Source: Bradysia coprophila
Taxonomy: Eukaryota; Arthropoda; Insecta; Diptera; Sciaridae
Direction: 5' to 3'
Length of the DNA: 64,000 nucleotides
NCBI RefSeq assembly: GCF_014529535.1
Contig: NC_050735.1
Location: 1-64,000, forward strand
The notes under the pieces were generated by a model. The model searched no databases and had not been told where the DNA came from. It saw only the letters and a program-made list of their open reading frames with translations. A program made the translations under genes and the position numbers. Shown piece after piece: positions 10,365 through 23,700 of the stretch (position 1 is the stretch's first letter; each line of letters begins with the position of its first letter).

Positions 10365-11231
10365 AATTGGTAATTGTGAGCTTAAAGTTTAACAAATCTG
10401 CGAGGAAAATTACTTCCTCGATCATACTATCCACTGAAAATCGTACTGCCAAGTGTTCAACCAGTCTTCGTCTACATGGTTTTACATTGGCAAAAAAATA
10501 TCAACAAAAAGCACTCTAACAAACATTGTTAAAGCGCCAGTCACCAAACAAAAATCTTTGTTTTGATGAACTTGCGTAAAAAAGTTCAAAATATCTTGGT
10601 CACAAGAACTATACTTACCATGTAACTCCGCGGCAGAATGACAATTCAATTTTTGAGTTACCTAACCGACTGAACAAAGATATTTTGCTAATGAATTAAC
10701 TAATATTGACTTAAGCATCTTCCACCTATTAAAATCACTGAAATCAAGAGTTTTTGTCTATTTGTCGATATATGTGACGTCTTCTGCTACCGAAAATTCC
10801 ATCTCAGCCACAGTGTATAAACGATGACAGACAAAGTCAACATGTTTTTGTCGACTTGATAAACGTGTTCTAGCATTATTTGCAAAAAAAGAGTTATGCA
10901 TATAAGGTTTACAAAAAAAAACGATTTAACGAAAACAAGTCACTTATGTCGTTCAAAACGAGTTGGGTTCGCATCTACATTTTTATGAAAATGGATTTTA
11001 AGTGCGTTTCAAATGCAAAGTAAACTGTTGAAATGCATGGATCTAGTCACATGCAATTAATAGCCGAATTCCCGTCATAGCGCCATAGTCTTCTTACCTG
11101 TTGATAAAAGCTTAACTGTTCGAAGAACTTGGCATAAAAAACCTAGCTTCTAGACTACAATAAATCGAGTTAAATTTATATACTGTTTTGCACACGTAAA
11201 AGGTCCACGTTCGCAGCGGTTCTCGGTTACT

Positions 11232-11273
11232 CTGATTTCTCTCATTTGTCATACGAAATGAGAGAAATCAGAG
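11232..11273. repeat. Hairpin in GAGAAATCA element
   Basis: TGATTTCTCTCATTT is followed after 10 bp by its reverse complement. The surrounding 11180-11330 resembles 42770-42950, which also has the GAGAAATCA core and a CACGTAAAA flank, so both are copies of one dispersed element. Confidence 0.55.
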
Positions 11274-12313
11274 AAACGGAGAGGAACAGCAGTAGCAGCT
11301 TAGGATACGGAAACGGAATTGGAAACGGTATGTGGGTAAAGCAGTATGAGAGTTAAATTTACCAGCTACGATAAACACTGACCGGAATTGAGCTATCAAT
11401 CGGAAAGATTGTGAGGATTTCTTGATAACGATTACGATATGGAACAAATGATAAATTAGATTTTTGTTTTTGCCTCAAATACAAGTCATCGAAACAATGG
11501 AAACTTCACGTAAACGGAGAGCTAAATGGAGGTAAAAGGGACGACCGTTTTCATATTTCTATATAATTCATTGTGACCATTAAATTAAAATTCTGACGAT
11601 ATAATGTGGAAATTTACCTTAAATATCAAAGATGTCCATGAAAATATTGTTCATGTGAAGTGACACAAGGGACTGACTTGCCGACAGTGTCAATGGTGTC
11701 AATCATTGAGAGTCCTGTGAAATAATGCTCAAATCGCTCAAATCCACAATCCATGTCAAGTACTACAATTAAAAGTTACGATTGGCATACCCGGCGCTGG
11801 CAACACTGCAAACGTCAACAAGTGTTTTGTTTCTGTGTCTGAAATAGAGTGTTATGATGAAAGAGATAGAAATATTTTGACAAGTACCCCAAGGCAAGTT
11901 AAATTAACTAGTCTTCGGATCTCTCGCTCTGATCATAACAGTCTATTAATTATACTTTTTGTAGTCAGAACTGACCAGAAAAACGTTTCTGTTGGCTAAA
12001 TCTCGGTTATGAAGTGCCATGGTCGCCGGTAAAGTTGGAGTTCTCGCATAATCATCCAATAAACCAACGTTTTCGTGCGGCTAATGATACGGTGCTCGTC
12101 ATAACCTCACAATGTGTACGCGTACCGGCAAAGGCTCTATACCAGGCAAAAGTTGAGCGATTTTTAAACGTCGGATTCGTTCCTTACATCCGCCGTTTAT
12201 ACAATGACAACAAATGAATGAGGGTGATGTGGATTTTTATTGTGCGCGAAATTTTTGAAAACTCAAATGATTTTTGTGGAATTTTTTTTATTTTTATTTT
12301 TTTAAGGTATTTC

Positions 12314-12368
12314 AGGTTTTAGGTATTTAGAGTGATATATATTTGATCACCCTAAATACCTAAAACCT
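12314..12368. repeat. Perfect 17-bp-arm hairpin
   Basis: AGGTTTTAGGTATTTAG (12314-12330) is repeated inverted at 12352-12368 around a short AT-rich loop. No coding sequence is present. It may be a small foldback element. Confidence 0.65.
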
Positions 12369-12379
12369 AATGCACGTAC

Positions 12380-12500
12380 TAATGCTTGCTCTCCGTGCGA
12401 GAGACAAAAATGAATTTTTTCAATTTTTCCTTTGTTTATTTGACAGCTGGCTCTCTCACGGCTCTCTCATGTAGTACTTTTTGTTGAGTGGAGTGGTCAC
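12380..12500. repeat. Palindromic MITE family (GAGTACTTTTTG type), copy 1
   Basis: The copy carries a CAATTTTTCCTTTGTTTATT core followed by TGACAGCT and a GTACTTTTTGTTGAGTGGA end. Other copies lie at 13871-13990 and 14940-15051. This one is the most diverged. Confidence 0.6.
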
Positions 12501-13870
12501 TTAACTCTCTGGCTCCACTCTTCCGGTGTTGAGTTTGGGTCATGTTGTAATCTACTTATTTGTCAGGTCAATTGTTTGCAGAACTAACAAAGGTTGAGTG
12601 AAAGTATGGAAAAGATCGGTGTAGCACTAACAATTTCAGTAGAATTATTGGAATGTGGTGAGTATGATAGCATGAATGTTGGATAGGAGCACTACAAAAA
12701 TTCTATTGAAATCGTAAGTGCTAGAATGAAGTGAACTCAAATTTACCAGAAATTTGGGTTAAGCAGTCATTAAGGTATTTGACCGAGAGTTGAGGTAATC
12801 AAAATATTTTCAGTGCTTTATTGCTTCAAACCCATTTACAAAAAGCAGAAAATATCAGTTTTATATTGAAGATTGACCCTTTGGCAACGTAATTAGTCAA
12901 TAATTATGCACTTTAAAATGAGGTTCTGCATTTAAAATCAATGTTTTCAGAAATTGGAGAGTTGCGTCATGGTGATCGTGGCTTGTGGTATTTCATATAA
13001 AATCGATGCACCGATAGTTTGTTCTATTAGAAACATCATAACGTATTTGTAGCACGCGATTCGCATCGCATCTCCACTAAATTATGGCTTTACCATCAGC
13101 GGTTTATGTACGTTGAATGAGAACACCAATGATCGAAAAGATCACAATGCCAAAAAGAAGGTAGAACATTATTTGTTCATAATTCTGCTAGTCAAAACAA
13201 CAATTCGGAAACAGTTGAACGTTACTTTATTTTGATATAAGTAGCAGTAGATATAGACAACGTACAGTGAAGTACGTAGTGTATATATGTAATTTCTGCT
13301 CGCATTTACAAACATCGAATAATTTTATCGCAAGACAATTTACATTTTTATATGATTGGTATACATATATGGTAAGCACATTATATATTCAAAGTCTATT
13401 AGATTTCAATTATTATCACTTTTTACATTATTTATAAATAATATTTTTTTAACCTGATATAATAAGTAAATAAAATCAAACAGGTGCGATATAACACTGC
13501 GGACATTTCATACTCGGTCAGGGCAAATTTTTGGAAAATCGATTAGTCGAAATAAAATTTCGATTTTTTTTTTTTTAGCAAATTCAAGAGATCAATCTTC
13601 CAAAAAATAGACTTTACCGTTTCAAAGTCGGAATGTGTAGGTAACACATTACATCGATAGGGAGTATGACTTTACGTAATATTGACGTTTTGATCGAAAC
13701 TTTTTTTTCCACAGTGAGTATCAAATTTGTAGACTTTTATGCGAAGCTTAGTATCTCAGCAGAACAGGAGGGATAAACTTTTGAAGATAATTCACCGTTG
13801 TTATCATTAAATAGAGAGCTAATTTACATGGCATCTACGTCTGCACTTAAACTTGATAACAAGTAAGGCT

Positions 13871-13990
13871 GGATTTCCACTTAACGAAAAAGTACTCCGT
13901 GTGAGAAACAAAATTGATTTTTTTTTCAATTTTTGCTTTGTTTACTTGACAGCTTGCTCTCTTTTGGAGTACTTTTTGTTGAGTGGAAAC
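13871..13990. repeat. Palindromic MITE family (GAGTACTTTTTG type), copy 2
   Basis: The arms are GGATTTCCACTTAACGAAAA and, inverted, TTTTTGTTGAGTGGAAACC. It ends about 60 bp before the stop codon of gene B (14049) and may lie in that gene's 3' flank. Confidence 0.7.
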
Positions 13991-14048
13991 CATACTTAAG
14001 AGTTCGTATAAATTAAAGCTTACACACTCACACACTACTATGTAACAC

Positions 14049-16497
14049 TTAATGCAAATACATTTCTTTGTAGGGTACTTTAGCAAATATCCGGTTGATA
14101 ATCGCTTCCAGAATTTGCTCCAGCGTTGACGTAATGGACGGTTTCAATTCGTTCAATATGTCTCGCCAATTTTCGTTTAAAAAGATATTCATGTTGTCAC
14201 CGAGCGCTTTGTCGCCGTTAAATAAATCGGAGAAATGGAGCGAAAATTTGCTGGTATCGAATTCCAATTTGAATTTTTCCGTTTGGATGTACTCTTTACC
14301 ATTTTTGATGATTATCTTCGGCTTGTACTTGATACCGATGTCGAAATTCTCGAAATTCAGTGACGATTTGCCAACGCCCTGTATCGGTAACACCAACACT
14401 CTACCGTTGATTTTGTAGTCACCATGCAGCGAAAGCTGTGGCAATTTGGCGTAGATCTCGAATTTACTGTTTAAAATATCCTCTTCGAAACCTCTGTAAA
14501 TTTCATTGTAGTTAATTTAAACACAATAGCACGCCAAAATGCTAACAAAACTTACACGACTTTTGTGATAACCGCCTTGCTGATGCCATTCAGATCCAAA
14601 TTCTTCAGGTGCAAATCAATGTTTATGGGACTCTCCGCACCTTGGACGATATCGATAGAGTTTATGCGAAGCGGTTCCAAAGGTGGGATCGCTAGACCGG
14701 GATGACCGTTCGGATAACCGGATAGTATACCCGTTATAACTTCGGGTAAACATTTTGTATCTCCAGCATGGCATTGCGGTAATTCAGAGGCTGAAAAATG
14801 TGGGGAAACATTATTCGTCAACGTTAGACATTATGGGTGCATGCTTGAAGGGTATCTACACGTTTTCGGTTTGAAGAAAAATATCTAAGGCCGAAAACAC
14901 ACGAGTAATTTTGAGTTATTCAGATCGACCATTAAGCACGGTTTCCACTCATCAAAGAGTACTCCGAAATATGAGCGAGGAAGCTGTCAAGTAAACAAAG
15001 CAAAAATTCAATTTTGTCTCTCACACAGAGTACTTTTTGGTAAGTGGAAATCAAGGCACAGTCACTCAGTTTTGTCTCCGTTTACGGAAATCACGCCTCT
15101 TTCATATTGCCAAAACGGAGGCAAAACGGAGTGAGTGTGAATTTCAGCCTTACTGCCGATTTAGATAGCAATGCAAAGTTACAGAAAAATTTCTTTTGTT
15201 TTTAGCTCTTTGCACATTGCCTTAAAATGTCAAAACTTTATTTTTGTATTAAGAATCACTGGTCAGCGGTCTGCGTGCAATGGCAGCATCCCATTTTTAA
15301 AAAATATTCATCGATTTGTTGTTATATACATTCAGCTAAATCTATTGCAATTAAGATCAAATCCGATAGTTAGTTAGTAAGACTGCTACTTTGCGTAAAA
15401 TGTGAACATATATTCATCGATCTCACACCGTCAACGTCGTATCTATCTAATCTCACTGTATATCAGCAAGAAGAAAAAAGCAAGACGCCAGATTCATCTA
15501 ATTATACCGAAAATCTAAATATTTAACCATGAAGACGCCAATTTAAAATCGATGGAAATCACCCATGCAGGTAAAGTGTATATGTATTCGGTGTATTCGC
15601 TTCCTTCGTTATTGATTATACTCATCAGAGAACTAACGAATTTACACACCGGTCTCAACTATGTTTGTTGTCTGTTCGCTAAATTAATGGGTTTTGCGGT
15701 ATGGACAGAACCGGTTCAAGATGGTTCATTTGAATTTATGGTTTGAATTTTCGCATTAATTTTTTTGCAATAAACAAATTATTCCATCCGAAGAAGACAG
15801 AGTTTTTAGCCGAATTATTTTTGGATTAAGGTAGGTTGTGTGTTCCCCGACATATGGAGACTTTCCATTGGGGAGTATCGATTTCTTCTAATAATTTTGT
15901 TTTACTACTTTCGACGGGACATGTATCATCTGTTATCGTTCACGACTTGATGAATTAACGACAAGATATGATTATCGATTACTTAGAGGACATTCGTAAA
16001 TTAAGTCAACAATTAGGTGTTACCATACAAGTCTATAACTCCATTACTATCAATTATTGAGGTGTAAAATGTATGATCGACCCTTTAAATGAGAGGTAGA
16101 TCATAAATTTAACTTCCAAAAATACATAATTCTCGAGTTATAGACTTGTCTGACAACACTGAATTGAAGATGGCCTGGCCATTTTTATAGCCAAAACTAT
16201 GTTCACGAAAAATGAAGTAAAAGATTTGTGATCAATATTTTGAAAATATTAAGAATAAGTGAAGTACTAGATCAGATAATAAAATTGTTTATAAAAACGA
16301 AGTAAAAGATTTCAAATCAATACTTAAAAATATTAAGATTAAATGAAGTACTAGATCCGATAGTGAAATTGGTAATAACAGTGCATCTAAAACGGGTGAT
16401 GAAATAGGCTAGAAATGGAATGATACTCACGATATTTGGCTGCTGCATAAGTAAAAAATGTGCATAGTGCACCGTACACAACTACGCTTAAAATCAT
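14049..16497 (-). CDS. Takeout/JHBP-family secreted carrier (gene B)
   Basis: Three exons on the minus strand: 16431-16497, 14556-14790 and 14049-14493, giving 248 aa. The last exon carries without interruption what is split over three or four exons in genes A, C, D and E, so introns were lost here or gained in the others. The N-terminal signal peptide (MILSVVVYGALCTFFTYAAA) is followed by the Cys loop C29-HAGDTK-C35. Further landmarks are IPPLEPLRINSIDIVQG, a GDYKINGRVLVLPIQGVG block, NGKEYI, the LFNGDKALGDNMNIFLNENW motif and a KVPYKEMYLH C-terminus. This is a textbook takeout architecture and length. The role is a secreted carrier of a hydrophobic ligand; the ligand is unknown. It is convergent with gene A. 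A MITE occupies part of the 1.64-kb first intron. Confidence 0.9.
14940..15051. repeat. Palindromic MITE family (GAGTACTTTTTG type), copy 3
   Basis: Begins GGTTTCCACTCATCAAAGAG (first base at 14940) and ends in TACTTTTTGGTAAGTGGAAA. It is an inverted-orientation copy of the elements at 12380 and 13871, in intron 1 of gene B. Confidence 0.7.
15059..15140. repeat. Short inverted repeat with CGGAGGCAAAACGGA motif
   Basis: CTCAGTTTTGTCTCCGTTT is mirrored by AACGGAGGCAAAACGGAGTG. The GGAGGCAAAACGGA motif also marks the elements at 26522-26712, 32883-33022 and near 49885, so these are related or share termini. Confidence 0.6.
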
Positions 16498-16773
16498 TTT
16501 GCCACTTTTAAAATCGTTACAATTTAAAATTCAAACAACTCAATTGATGGTATTAATTCAATGATGCAACTAATATGCACTTGCAACTAATAATCGTAAA
16601 ATAAACTCGTTTTTATGCGTAAATGATAAAATCAAAATCACTTTCAATGGGTAAACATGTAAAAATAAATGGACAAACTACTTGGTGACGTCCATCCAGC
16701 TAAAGCGGAAAATGATGACTACACACCGCGAACAATGGATGTAAACACTTGAAATAATTTTTGTGTCGCCGGC

Positions 16774-16784
16774 CTTTATATATA
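16774..16784 (-). promoter_or_regulatory. Candidate minus-strand TATA box upstream of gene B
   Basis: TATATATAAAG reads on the minus strand about 280 bp upstream of the gene B start codon. A weaker CATAAAAA at 16610-16617 is nearer. Either could drive gene B. With the distal one the 5' UTR would be about 260 nt and contain short upstream ORFs. Confidence 0.35.
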
Positions 16785-18489
16785 GCAGTAGTTTCCAAGG
16801 ATTTCTTGATGTACAGGTTTTGCTACCGCGTTCACCCGTATTGTAATTTGACGATAAAAAAAAGTCTTCTTTTGTAATAAAAAAAAGTTCTATCAGATCA
16901 AACAACGATTAAGCAGAAGACGGTCGATAATGCTTGATCATCATTTTATTTAACAAATCGATTTTTTTTTCTATCCGTTCTTGTTGTTCGCTTTCTCGCG
17001 GTATTCTTTGCTTCGCTTTTTATTGCTATGCCGTCCAGATCGTCAAGCATATGTAAATACAATTTATATATTGAACAACAACAGAAGACTAAGAAATAAT
17101 AAAAAACACACTTGTCATGGTTCCATATGAGACGCAACAGACTGAACAGCAATACTATAACTATTAAATACAATAATTTAAAATCAGCATTTAGCGTGTT
17201 GTGATCACTCTTTTTATAATACAAAATGTAATTTCTTGGATTTTAACTTAAAATGTTGAATTATGCTGTTTCGAGAAACTGATGGATGCAATTTATGTAA
17301 ATCGTTTTGAGTAGACGGACTTAAATTGGCTTGAGACAATCAGTCTTTCTCTCTTGAATTATTGAGGAAATGATTTTGTTTTTAGAGTTCATTACCAGAT
17401 TTTTATTTCTTTTAATGGTTTGTGCGTTCGTTGTCTTTTGTATGGGTTTATTGTTTGTCAAGTTCAAGAACAATGTTGTAAAGTTTTATTGTATTTATAT
17501 ATATATGACAAGTAGAAAATTGAATTAATTAAAGTTCATGTTGTACGATTGCTGCTCATGTTCAGGTTTTGATATGATTTGTAATTTTTTTTTACTGAAT
17601 TGTCTGAAATAATTTCAAGCACATCAATCTTGAGTTTTAATTGACGACATAAATTTTAAGTCATTCACGTCATAATTGGTGTAATATATCACGCCAAGGT
17701 TTATTATGTCATCAGTTTCAAATTTTTTGCTTTCTTCTGAAAGACAGATAAACTATATAAAAATTGCTTATCAATCGTTAAAAGATCTTTGGAAAAACCT
17801 TTGTCCTCAAAAACATCAAAAAGTCTTCAAATTCGAATGAAATACCCAGAAAACTAGAAAAAAATCTTTGAAAATCCAATAAAATCCTCAAAACTTAAAA
17901 ACTTTAAGCAAAATGCTTAAAAATGAAAGGAAATCGCTGAAAACGCAGTAAAGAAAAAATTTTGTCAAATGAATTTGTAAATATCCACCCCTCGCTTTCT
18001 TACAGCTCTCAGAGTAAAAGAAAATTGAATGGGCCGGTGTTTATCATATTTAGTAATATTTACCCAAAAAACACATATACAAGTCCTTGGATGAGTATGT
18101 GTAGCATAGCATATGCTTCACATAATCATCCAAGCACTTGTTTCTGCTTCACATACTCATCGAACTACTTGGATTTCATTCTTGTTATGATTCGCTAAAC
18201 TTTCACATGCGAAGGGCATAGCTTCCTCTCGAGGTTAGTCATCGATTTGCCACTTGTGACGCAAATTTATTTTTGTAAAATTTTCTTTCACAAATATTTT
18301 GGGTCAATTTTTTGTTGATAAAACTTTTGCGTACGGCGCACAATGCGTCACCCTCAGCGATATCAGTTATTTTGTAAGTAAGATAAAGGACTTGCGTCAC
18401 ATTTATCCTTTAACGGTTTTTTGACTGATATCACCACTTTTGTAAGTATGTTATTTCAACAACACCAAAAAATCTTATGGAAATTAAAA

Positions 18490-19062
18490 AAATCGAGCGA
18501 AATCAGTCTGAATCCCAAAATCTAGAACACCTCACTTATATCGAAAATAACCCAAAACTATAAAAAAATCTGATAGAAGTTAGGAAGTGCCAGAGGAATC
18601 ATCTGTCATCCCAAAATTTAGGAACCAACATTGGAAAACCTCACTTATGTCGAAACTAACCCAAATCCATCAAAAAATCCGATAGAAGTTAGGTAGTGCC
18701 AGAGGAATCATCTGTCATCCCGAAATTTAGTAAGCAGCCTAGTGGAAGTTAATACTTAATGATCCACACAATTTCCAACCAGAAACATTTCCCAAACAAC
18801 ACACACCTTTCACCACTTGACCATCCATATGATGCACCAAAATCTACAATACAAACACACACACACACACACACATACAAATTGGCTTTTATATGGCATT
18901 TGTTTGGAGACTTTGGGGAGCTGCAACTTTTGAAAATTCCATTCTTATTTTTGGACCATTATTTTGGCCTATAACCAAAATTTCAGCAAAATCTATAGAA
19001 ACGTTTAGGAGTTTCTGGATCCACTTTTCCATACGAATTAAGTAACTAACTAACTAACTAAC

Positions 19063-19105
<43 letters not shown>

Positions 19106-19395
19106 CTAACTAACGTAGGCGATTTGCATTATCTGAATATTCGAGATTTTGCTTATTTTCATACAAACAACAATATTTCGAAGTGCAATATCTCGGCCAA
19201 TTTTGAAGTTACAGTAACGTGTGATAGCTCGTTGAACTCGTATTGATTAATATATTTCAGATGTCCAAGTATAGGGATCATTAGAGAAGTCAAAAAGTTG
19301 CTGTAAATATACTCTGCCGTCCCAAAAAACAAAAAAACTTTTTTGGTAGTGGACTTGCGTCACGCCCGCTTACTAACGTGTGGGCATGATCCGTA
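18490..19395 (+). mobile_element. Repeat element with internal ~115-bp tandem units, copy 1
   Basis: Contains two tandem units (each with CCTCACTTAT, GATAGAAGTTAGG, TGCCAGAGGAATCATCTGTC), an (AC)n tract, a (CTAA)n tract at 19035-19112, and an end with TGGACTTGCGTCACGCCCGC. The end carries a GCCCGC...GGGC hairpin at about 19366-19387. An inverted copy lies at 44763-45665, and an isolated terminus at about 43572-43610. A terminal hairpin plus central tandem repeats recalls Helitron/Helentron-type elements, but no CTRR end or Rep/helicase is visible, so the class is open. Confidence 0.6.
19035..19112. repeat. (CTAA)n microsatellite
   Basis: About 19 tandem CTAA units with a few interruptions lie inside the dispersed repeat 18490-19395. 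The inverted copy of that element has only a short remnant at the corresponding place (near 45058-45072), so this tract expanded in one copy. Confidence 0.85.
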
Positions 19396-19651
19396 CTCCG
19401 TGACTTCCTCGCTTGTAATTGCTGTGACTTCCTCGACTGTACTTGTTGCAGCCTCTCCGCATGTCTTTATCGTCTAAGACTTCTATGCAAAATATTCGCA
19501 ACTTTATTGAAAACAGTCTTTTTTAGCAGAATATTTCAATTAGACTGACTTGGTCACTATTTCACCAAACCCAACCGATTTTTCGCCTTCTAATTTTATA
19601 AACAATGTGTGCGGTTGTTAGATCACTGCCTCACTTTACAGCAAACGTCAA

Positions 19652-19752
19652 ATGAATTAGCTTCAGCTGTTTTTCAGCTGATCCATTCATACATGTTTTA
19701 TATGGTTTATACCCATATCAAGACGTGCGATGACCAGCTGAAGTAAATTCAT
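19652..19752. repeat. CAGCTGATCCA foldback, short copy
   Basis: ATGAATTAGCTTCAGCTG is mirrored by CAGCTGAAGTAAATTCAT. This belongs to the same family as 32051-32278, 33340-33491 and 41064-41279, all with TTTTTCAGCTGATCCA near the arm base. Confidence 0.65.
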
Positions 19753-19999
19753 ATCTAAATATCGTCTACGCTTATAAACGCTTAATCATCTCTTATTGAC
19801 GACGAAGATCATTCATATATGTACGGTCGAGCACTCGATAATTGCTTCAAACTACTGAACTAAATTACTGCTACGGGATACAAAAAAGTGTGAAAATTGT
19901 GGAATGCTGTTAATCTTTGATAAATGGAACGTGGAACGGATGTATTAGTACATTACAATTTTCTTCATGAATTAAACAAAATTGTCGATTTCGTCTGGG

Positions 20000-20151
20000 C
20001 AACGCACTTCAAGCAAAAGTGGTCATAGTCCACAGCTGCCAAATAGATAACTATTTTGTATGAATTGGGTTTTTACAGTGTTTTACAGTTGTGTGACACA
20101 CTGTCAAGTTTCAGTACCCTATGTAGAGTACCACTCATGCTTGGAGTGCTT
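20000..20151. mobile_element. CAACGCACTTCAAG MITE, copy 1
   Basis: Terminal inverted repeats of the CAACGCACTTCAAGCAAAAGTG type, with a central TTTTACAGTG and a GAGTACCACTCATGCTTG right end. Related copies lie at 36663-36798, 44648-44766 (right end lost) and 62974-63124. Confidence 0.7.
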
Positions 20152-20749
20152 CGGTCTAACACATTTTATTAGATATTTGATTATAGTAATGCATTATATG
20201 ACTTCCAACAGTAGACCAATACTGACAATGTGATCTGCATAAATTTGCATTTGATTAGCTCTGAGCCAGCTTAACTACACATATTTGAAAGCATTGTTTT
20301 TACCGTACGTAGACAACGATCGAATTCCTTTATCTGATTTCCCTCCCACAACATTGTTTGTCTACTTCAACCGGCAAGCAAGAGTATTCTAATAAAGAGT
20401 TAAAATGTTTCTACTTAATCACTGATGTGTAGAATCTTTGTGTATCGCACTGCCTTTCGCGTGAGTAACACTTTTTTTTTAAAACAAATCCTTGAAGATA
20501 TTGTGTATAAATGTGATTATCAACATATACAGAATAGTTATTCGCGCATGAGATTTGATCGATTAACATTGTGTATCTAGGCGACGGAGTTTTTTTTTCA
20601 TATTTTTTGTTTTGAATTTTTAATATATTTTTTCGATAATTTGAGGTTAAGATTGATTTTAAAAAACAAGACAACAAAACTCTTAAAATAGTTTTGCAAT
20701 TTTACAAACATTTTTGCGTTTCGTGTTGTGGTGCTCAATCATTTTTAGG

Positions 20750-23700
20750 ATGAACGCCTCAATTTGGACGTTGTTGGTGTGTTTGATATCTGTTGCTTCG
20801 GCAAAATTTCGTAAGTTTATTTCGATATGTAAATAAAATAAAAACATAACCTTGTTACGGCGCTGTTTGTTGTGACGCCAAGATAGGATAATTGAACAGA
20901 CTTAAAAATAAGGGAGTTAATAACATATGCCTGTTGTGCGCACTGTACTCTTTAAGTCACTAATTCCCGAGTTCGCGCAGTTCAGAAAATTGAGAGTGTA
21001 ATACTTCGAATGCCGTATCTCGATATTTTGCACAGTAAGGACTATCAACGATATTTATCGTAAGCCAGAGGTGTGCTTGTTCAATGAGCAATGACCAGTG
21101 ACCTCAGACTAATCATACCAAGACAGAAAATTACGAACAAAAATACGTAAATTTTGTGGTCCCGACAGGAAATACGAAATATTTGATAGTGTGAGTTTTT
21201 CGAACTATATTGAGAAAACGAATAAGTGTGCCTATTGTAATGACACAAATTTTCAACGCCTACATGTGTTAGTGAAAGCTTCTACGTAAAATTGTCCGAA
21301 ATATGTATCTTATAAAACTGTTGTCCCATTTCATCGTACATACGAAATATCAATCTATGTACGATTAACCTAAGACAGTGACCAGTGAAAATTCAATGTT
21401 ACATCCATGCAACTGCAGGAACAACGTTGTTATAATTCTAAAAGATTTAATATATGACACAGTGAACTTTGCAATAGAGAACGTCAGATGTTTCTCCGTT
21501 AAATGCAAAGACGGTAACACTGACACTAAATGTATGAATGGTCGACTGTCATCTAAAAAATAATTAAATTTTAACTTGACGAATTTTGACCAAACATAAT
21601 GCCAGTGTGTGACACAAGATCTCGGTACTCCGGTAAAACTACTTGCATTCAATCGGACTTACAACGGACTTTGAAAATTAATTTTTTGCTCATTTAATAC
21701 GTCATGATTTCAAAGTCTTTTCGCTCATCAGAAATACGTCCCATTGCTCTGTGTACTGGCATTATGTCTGGTCAAAATTCGTCAAGTCAAAATGTTATTT
21801 GTATTTTAGATAACAGTGCACTTCACCATTCATACATTTTCGTTCAGTGACAACTGTCAAATTCACTATCCATCTCTCTGCTACACCCATGTCTGCGATA
21901 TGGGTAGTCTTGTTAATTGCTGTACTTGCTCTTTGTATTTAACGTCGAAAAATCTGACGTATTCTAAAATTGACATGTCTCATGGACGGAAGGGATCTAA
22001 ATAATGATTGTTGTCATAGAATGTAACATTAAAATTGCAGCTTTATGTAACCCTTTGCAATTAGTCTAATTTAGGCCGAAGCACACGAGCAATTTTGTGT
22101 GGCTGGGATCGACAATTATGCTACGTTTTACATATAACCCCATATTCACCACGGATTAATCCTTTGGAAACGCAGCGTTATTGTCGGTTTCAGCAATTCA
22201 GCAATTCGACCTTATGTAAGACACTTAATTGCTCATTTTAAATGATATTCGGTACCATTCAGAAAAGTGCATTGCTAATTACAGTTTATGCAAAAAAAAA
22301 AAATTGTTCGCTTAAAAAATGCAATGTTCACGTAGACATGTTACATTGTAGCACGACCGTGAACTATGCGAAAAAAGTACCAGTCACCAGTGTTTCCGAA
22401 CTGTTTCAATACTATCTGCCGCTTTTATTTAATAAGATTAATGGTGTCAGCCCTGAACCTACTTCCTCCGAATCAGTGTGATTTCTTGTAATGAAAGAGT
22501 GGTTAAGAGTAGAACATTGGACTACTTACATTGTACACCTGACATTGCAATACATACAGACAACTATCTAACTTTGAATTAAGTCTTTTACATAGTCTAG
22601 CCAAGTGAACAGTTAATTTTATACGAGCGACCGTAATAACTATCAACTCACAGCTGCTACTAGTCGAATTTAAAGTTGTTTTAGTATCTTGGCTCAATGA
22701 CTAAATGTATGCCGTTGGAGCAGACCCAACATTATAGTTAAATTAAAGTTAATTTCAAAGTAAACTGAAATTCTTAAAGTAATCATATGCAGAAAGGTCG
22801 ATTTGTTTTCAGTGTTTCCAATGAACATTTCTGTATTTTCAGTTAAATTATGTAAACCGATGGTAGAATGGAAATATTTATTTAAACGAAAAAATCGTAT
22901 GCTCAGATATGGTCTCGTCGGTATAGAGAAGAAGAATGTGGTTACATGGACATATGGACAAATTTTTTTCCGATACTAAAGAATTCGACCTTTGATAGTA
23001 TCACCTTTTTATATGATTTGCATCTCGACTTTGAGATTAATTTTCGCCACATGGATGTACCTATACTGAAACTGAACCGGTCGGAGTGTTGTTTTTTTGT
23101 GGTGTGCAATCTACTTCCAGTCGTTGTTCTTTTGCCTAAACGTTTGCGATCTCAACTTACGTGTTGAGCTGGCCATATAACCCCGTTCGAGTAGAATTTG
23201 CGCGATTTGCTAATTTTATACGCCCTATAAGCATACTGTTACGGCATTTGGTAGCTAGTGTTGGCCTGTGTAAAGTTAAATAAATTGAATGAGTTTAGCC
23301 ATTTGGTTTCGAGAAATCAGGTCAATTCATGCAATCTGCGAATCTTTCTAGATTTTCTAAGGATTTATCTTTTCGTTACAGTTTGTTCACCTTAAGAAAA
23401 CACAATTTTAGAATTATCAGAGTTTTAAGATGGCCTCACAGTCATCCGTTTTCACTTCATGTACATGAAAGATGACACTTCAATCAATATGTTCATTATG
23501 TCGATGAAAAAATGCTAATAGGCCCTATGTCGGATCCGTCCAATTTACTCAATAAGACGTAAGTCCGGGAAACTGCACCTTCTTTATCATTTATCGATTT
23601 ACAGTCTTCCTCGATTATTTTAAAAATCTTAGTAGCCTGTGATATTCGGCCGACAGCCAACTGTTAAACAGAATATCTTGATATGTGATTCAATCATTTA

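Larger units (their letters stand above)
10255..14048. other. Intergenic between genes A and B, MITE-rich
   Basis: No exon was recognised. Elements seen are a 47-bp hairpin at 10318-10364, a hairpin near 11232-11273, a hairpin at 12314-12368, and two copies of the same palindromic MITE at about 12380-12500 and 13871-13990. The 67-codon ORF at 12014-12217 matches no family I know. Confidence 0.55.
16498..20749. other. Intergenic between genes B and C
   Basis: No coding exon was recognised. Contents are a candidate minus-strand TATA at 16774-16784, AT-rich sequence, the repeat-bearing segment 18490-19395, a foldback at 19652-19752, and a copy of the CAACGCACTTCAAG element at 20000-20151. The 92-codon minus ORF at 16946-17224 and the 78-codon plus ORF at 17962-18198 have no family features. 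Confidence 0.5.

Noticed and set aside
12014-12217. 67-codon plus ORF with fairly balanced composition
   Set aside because: No motif, splice context or neighbour supports it; probably chance or a repeat remnant.
16678-16905. 75-codon minus ORF below a TATA-like box
   Set aside because: No family features; the TATA could equally serve gene B, and the ORF overlaps the TATA box itself.
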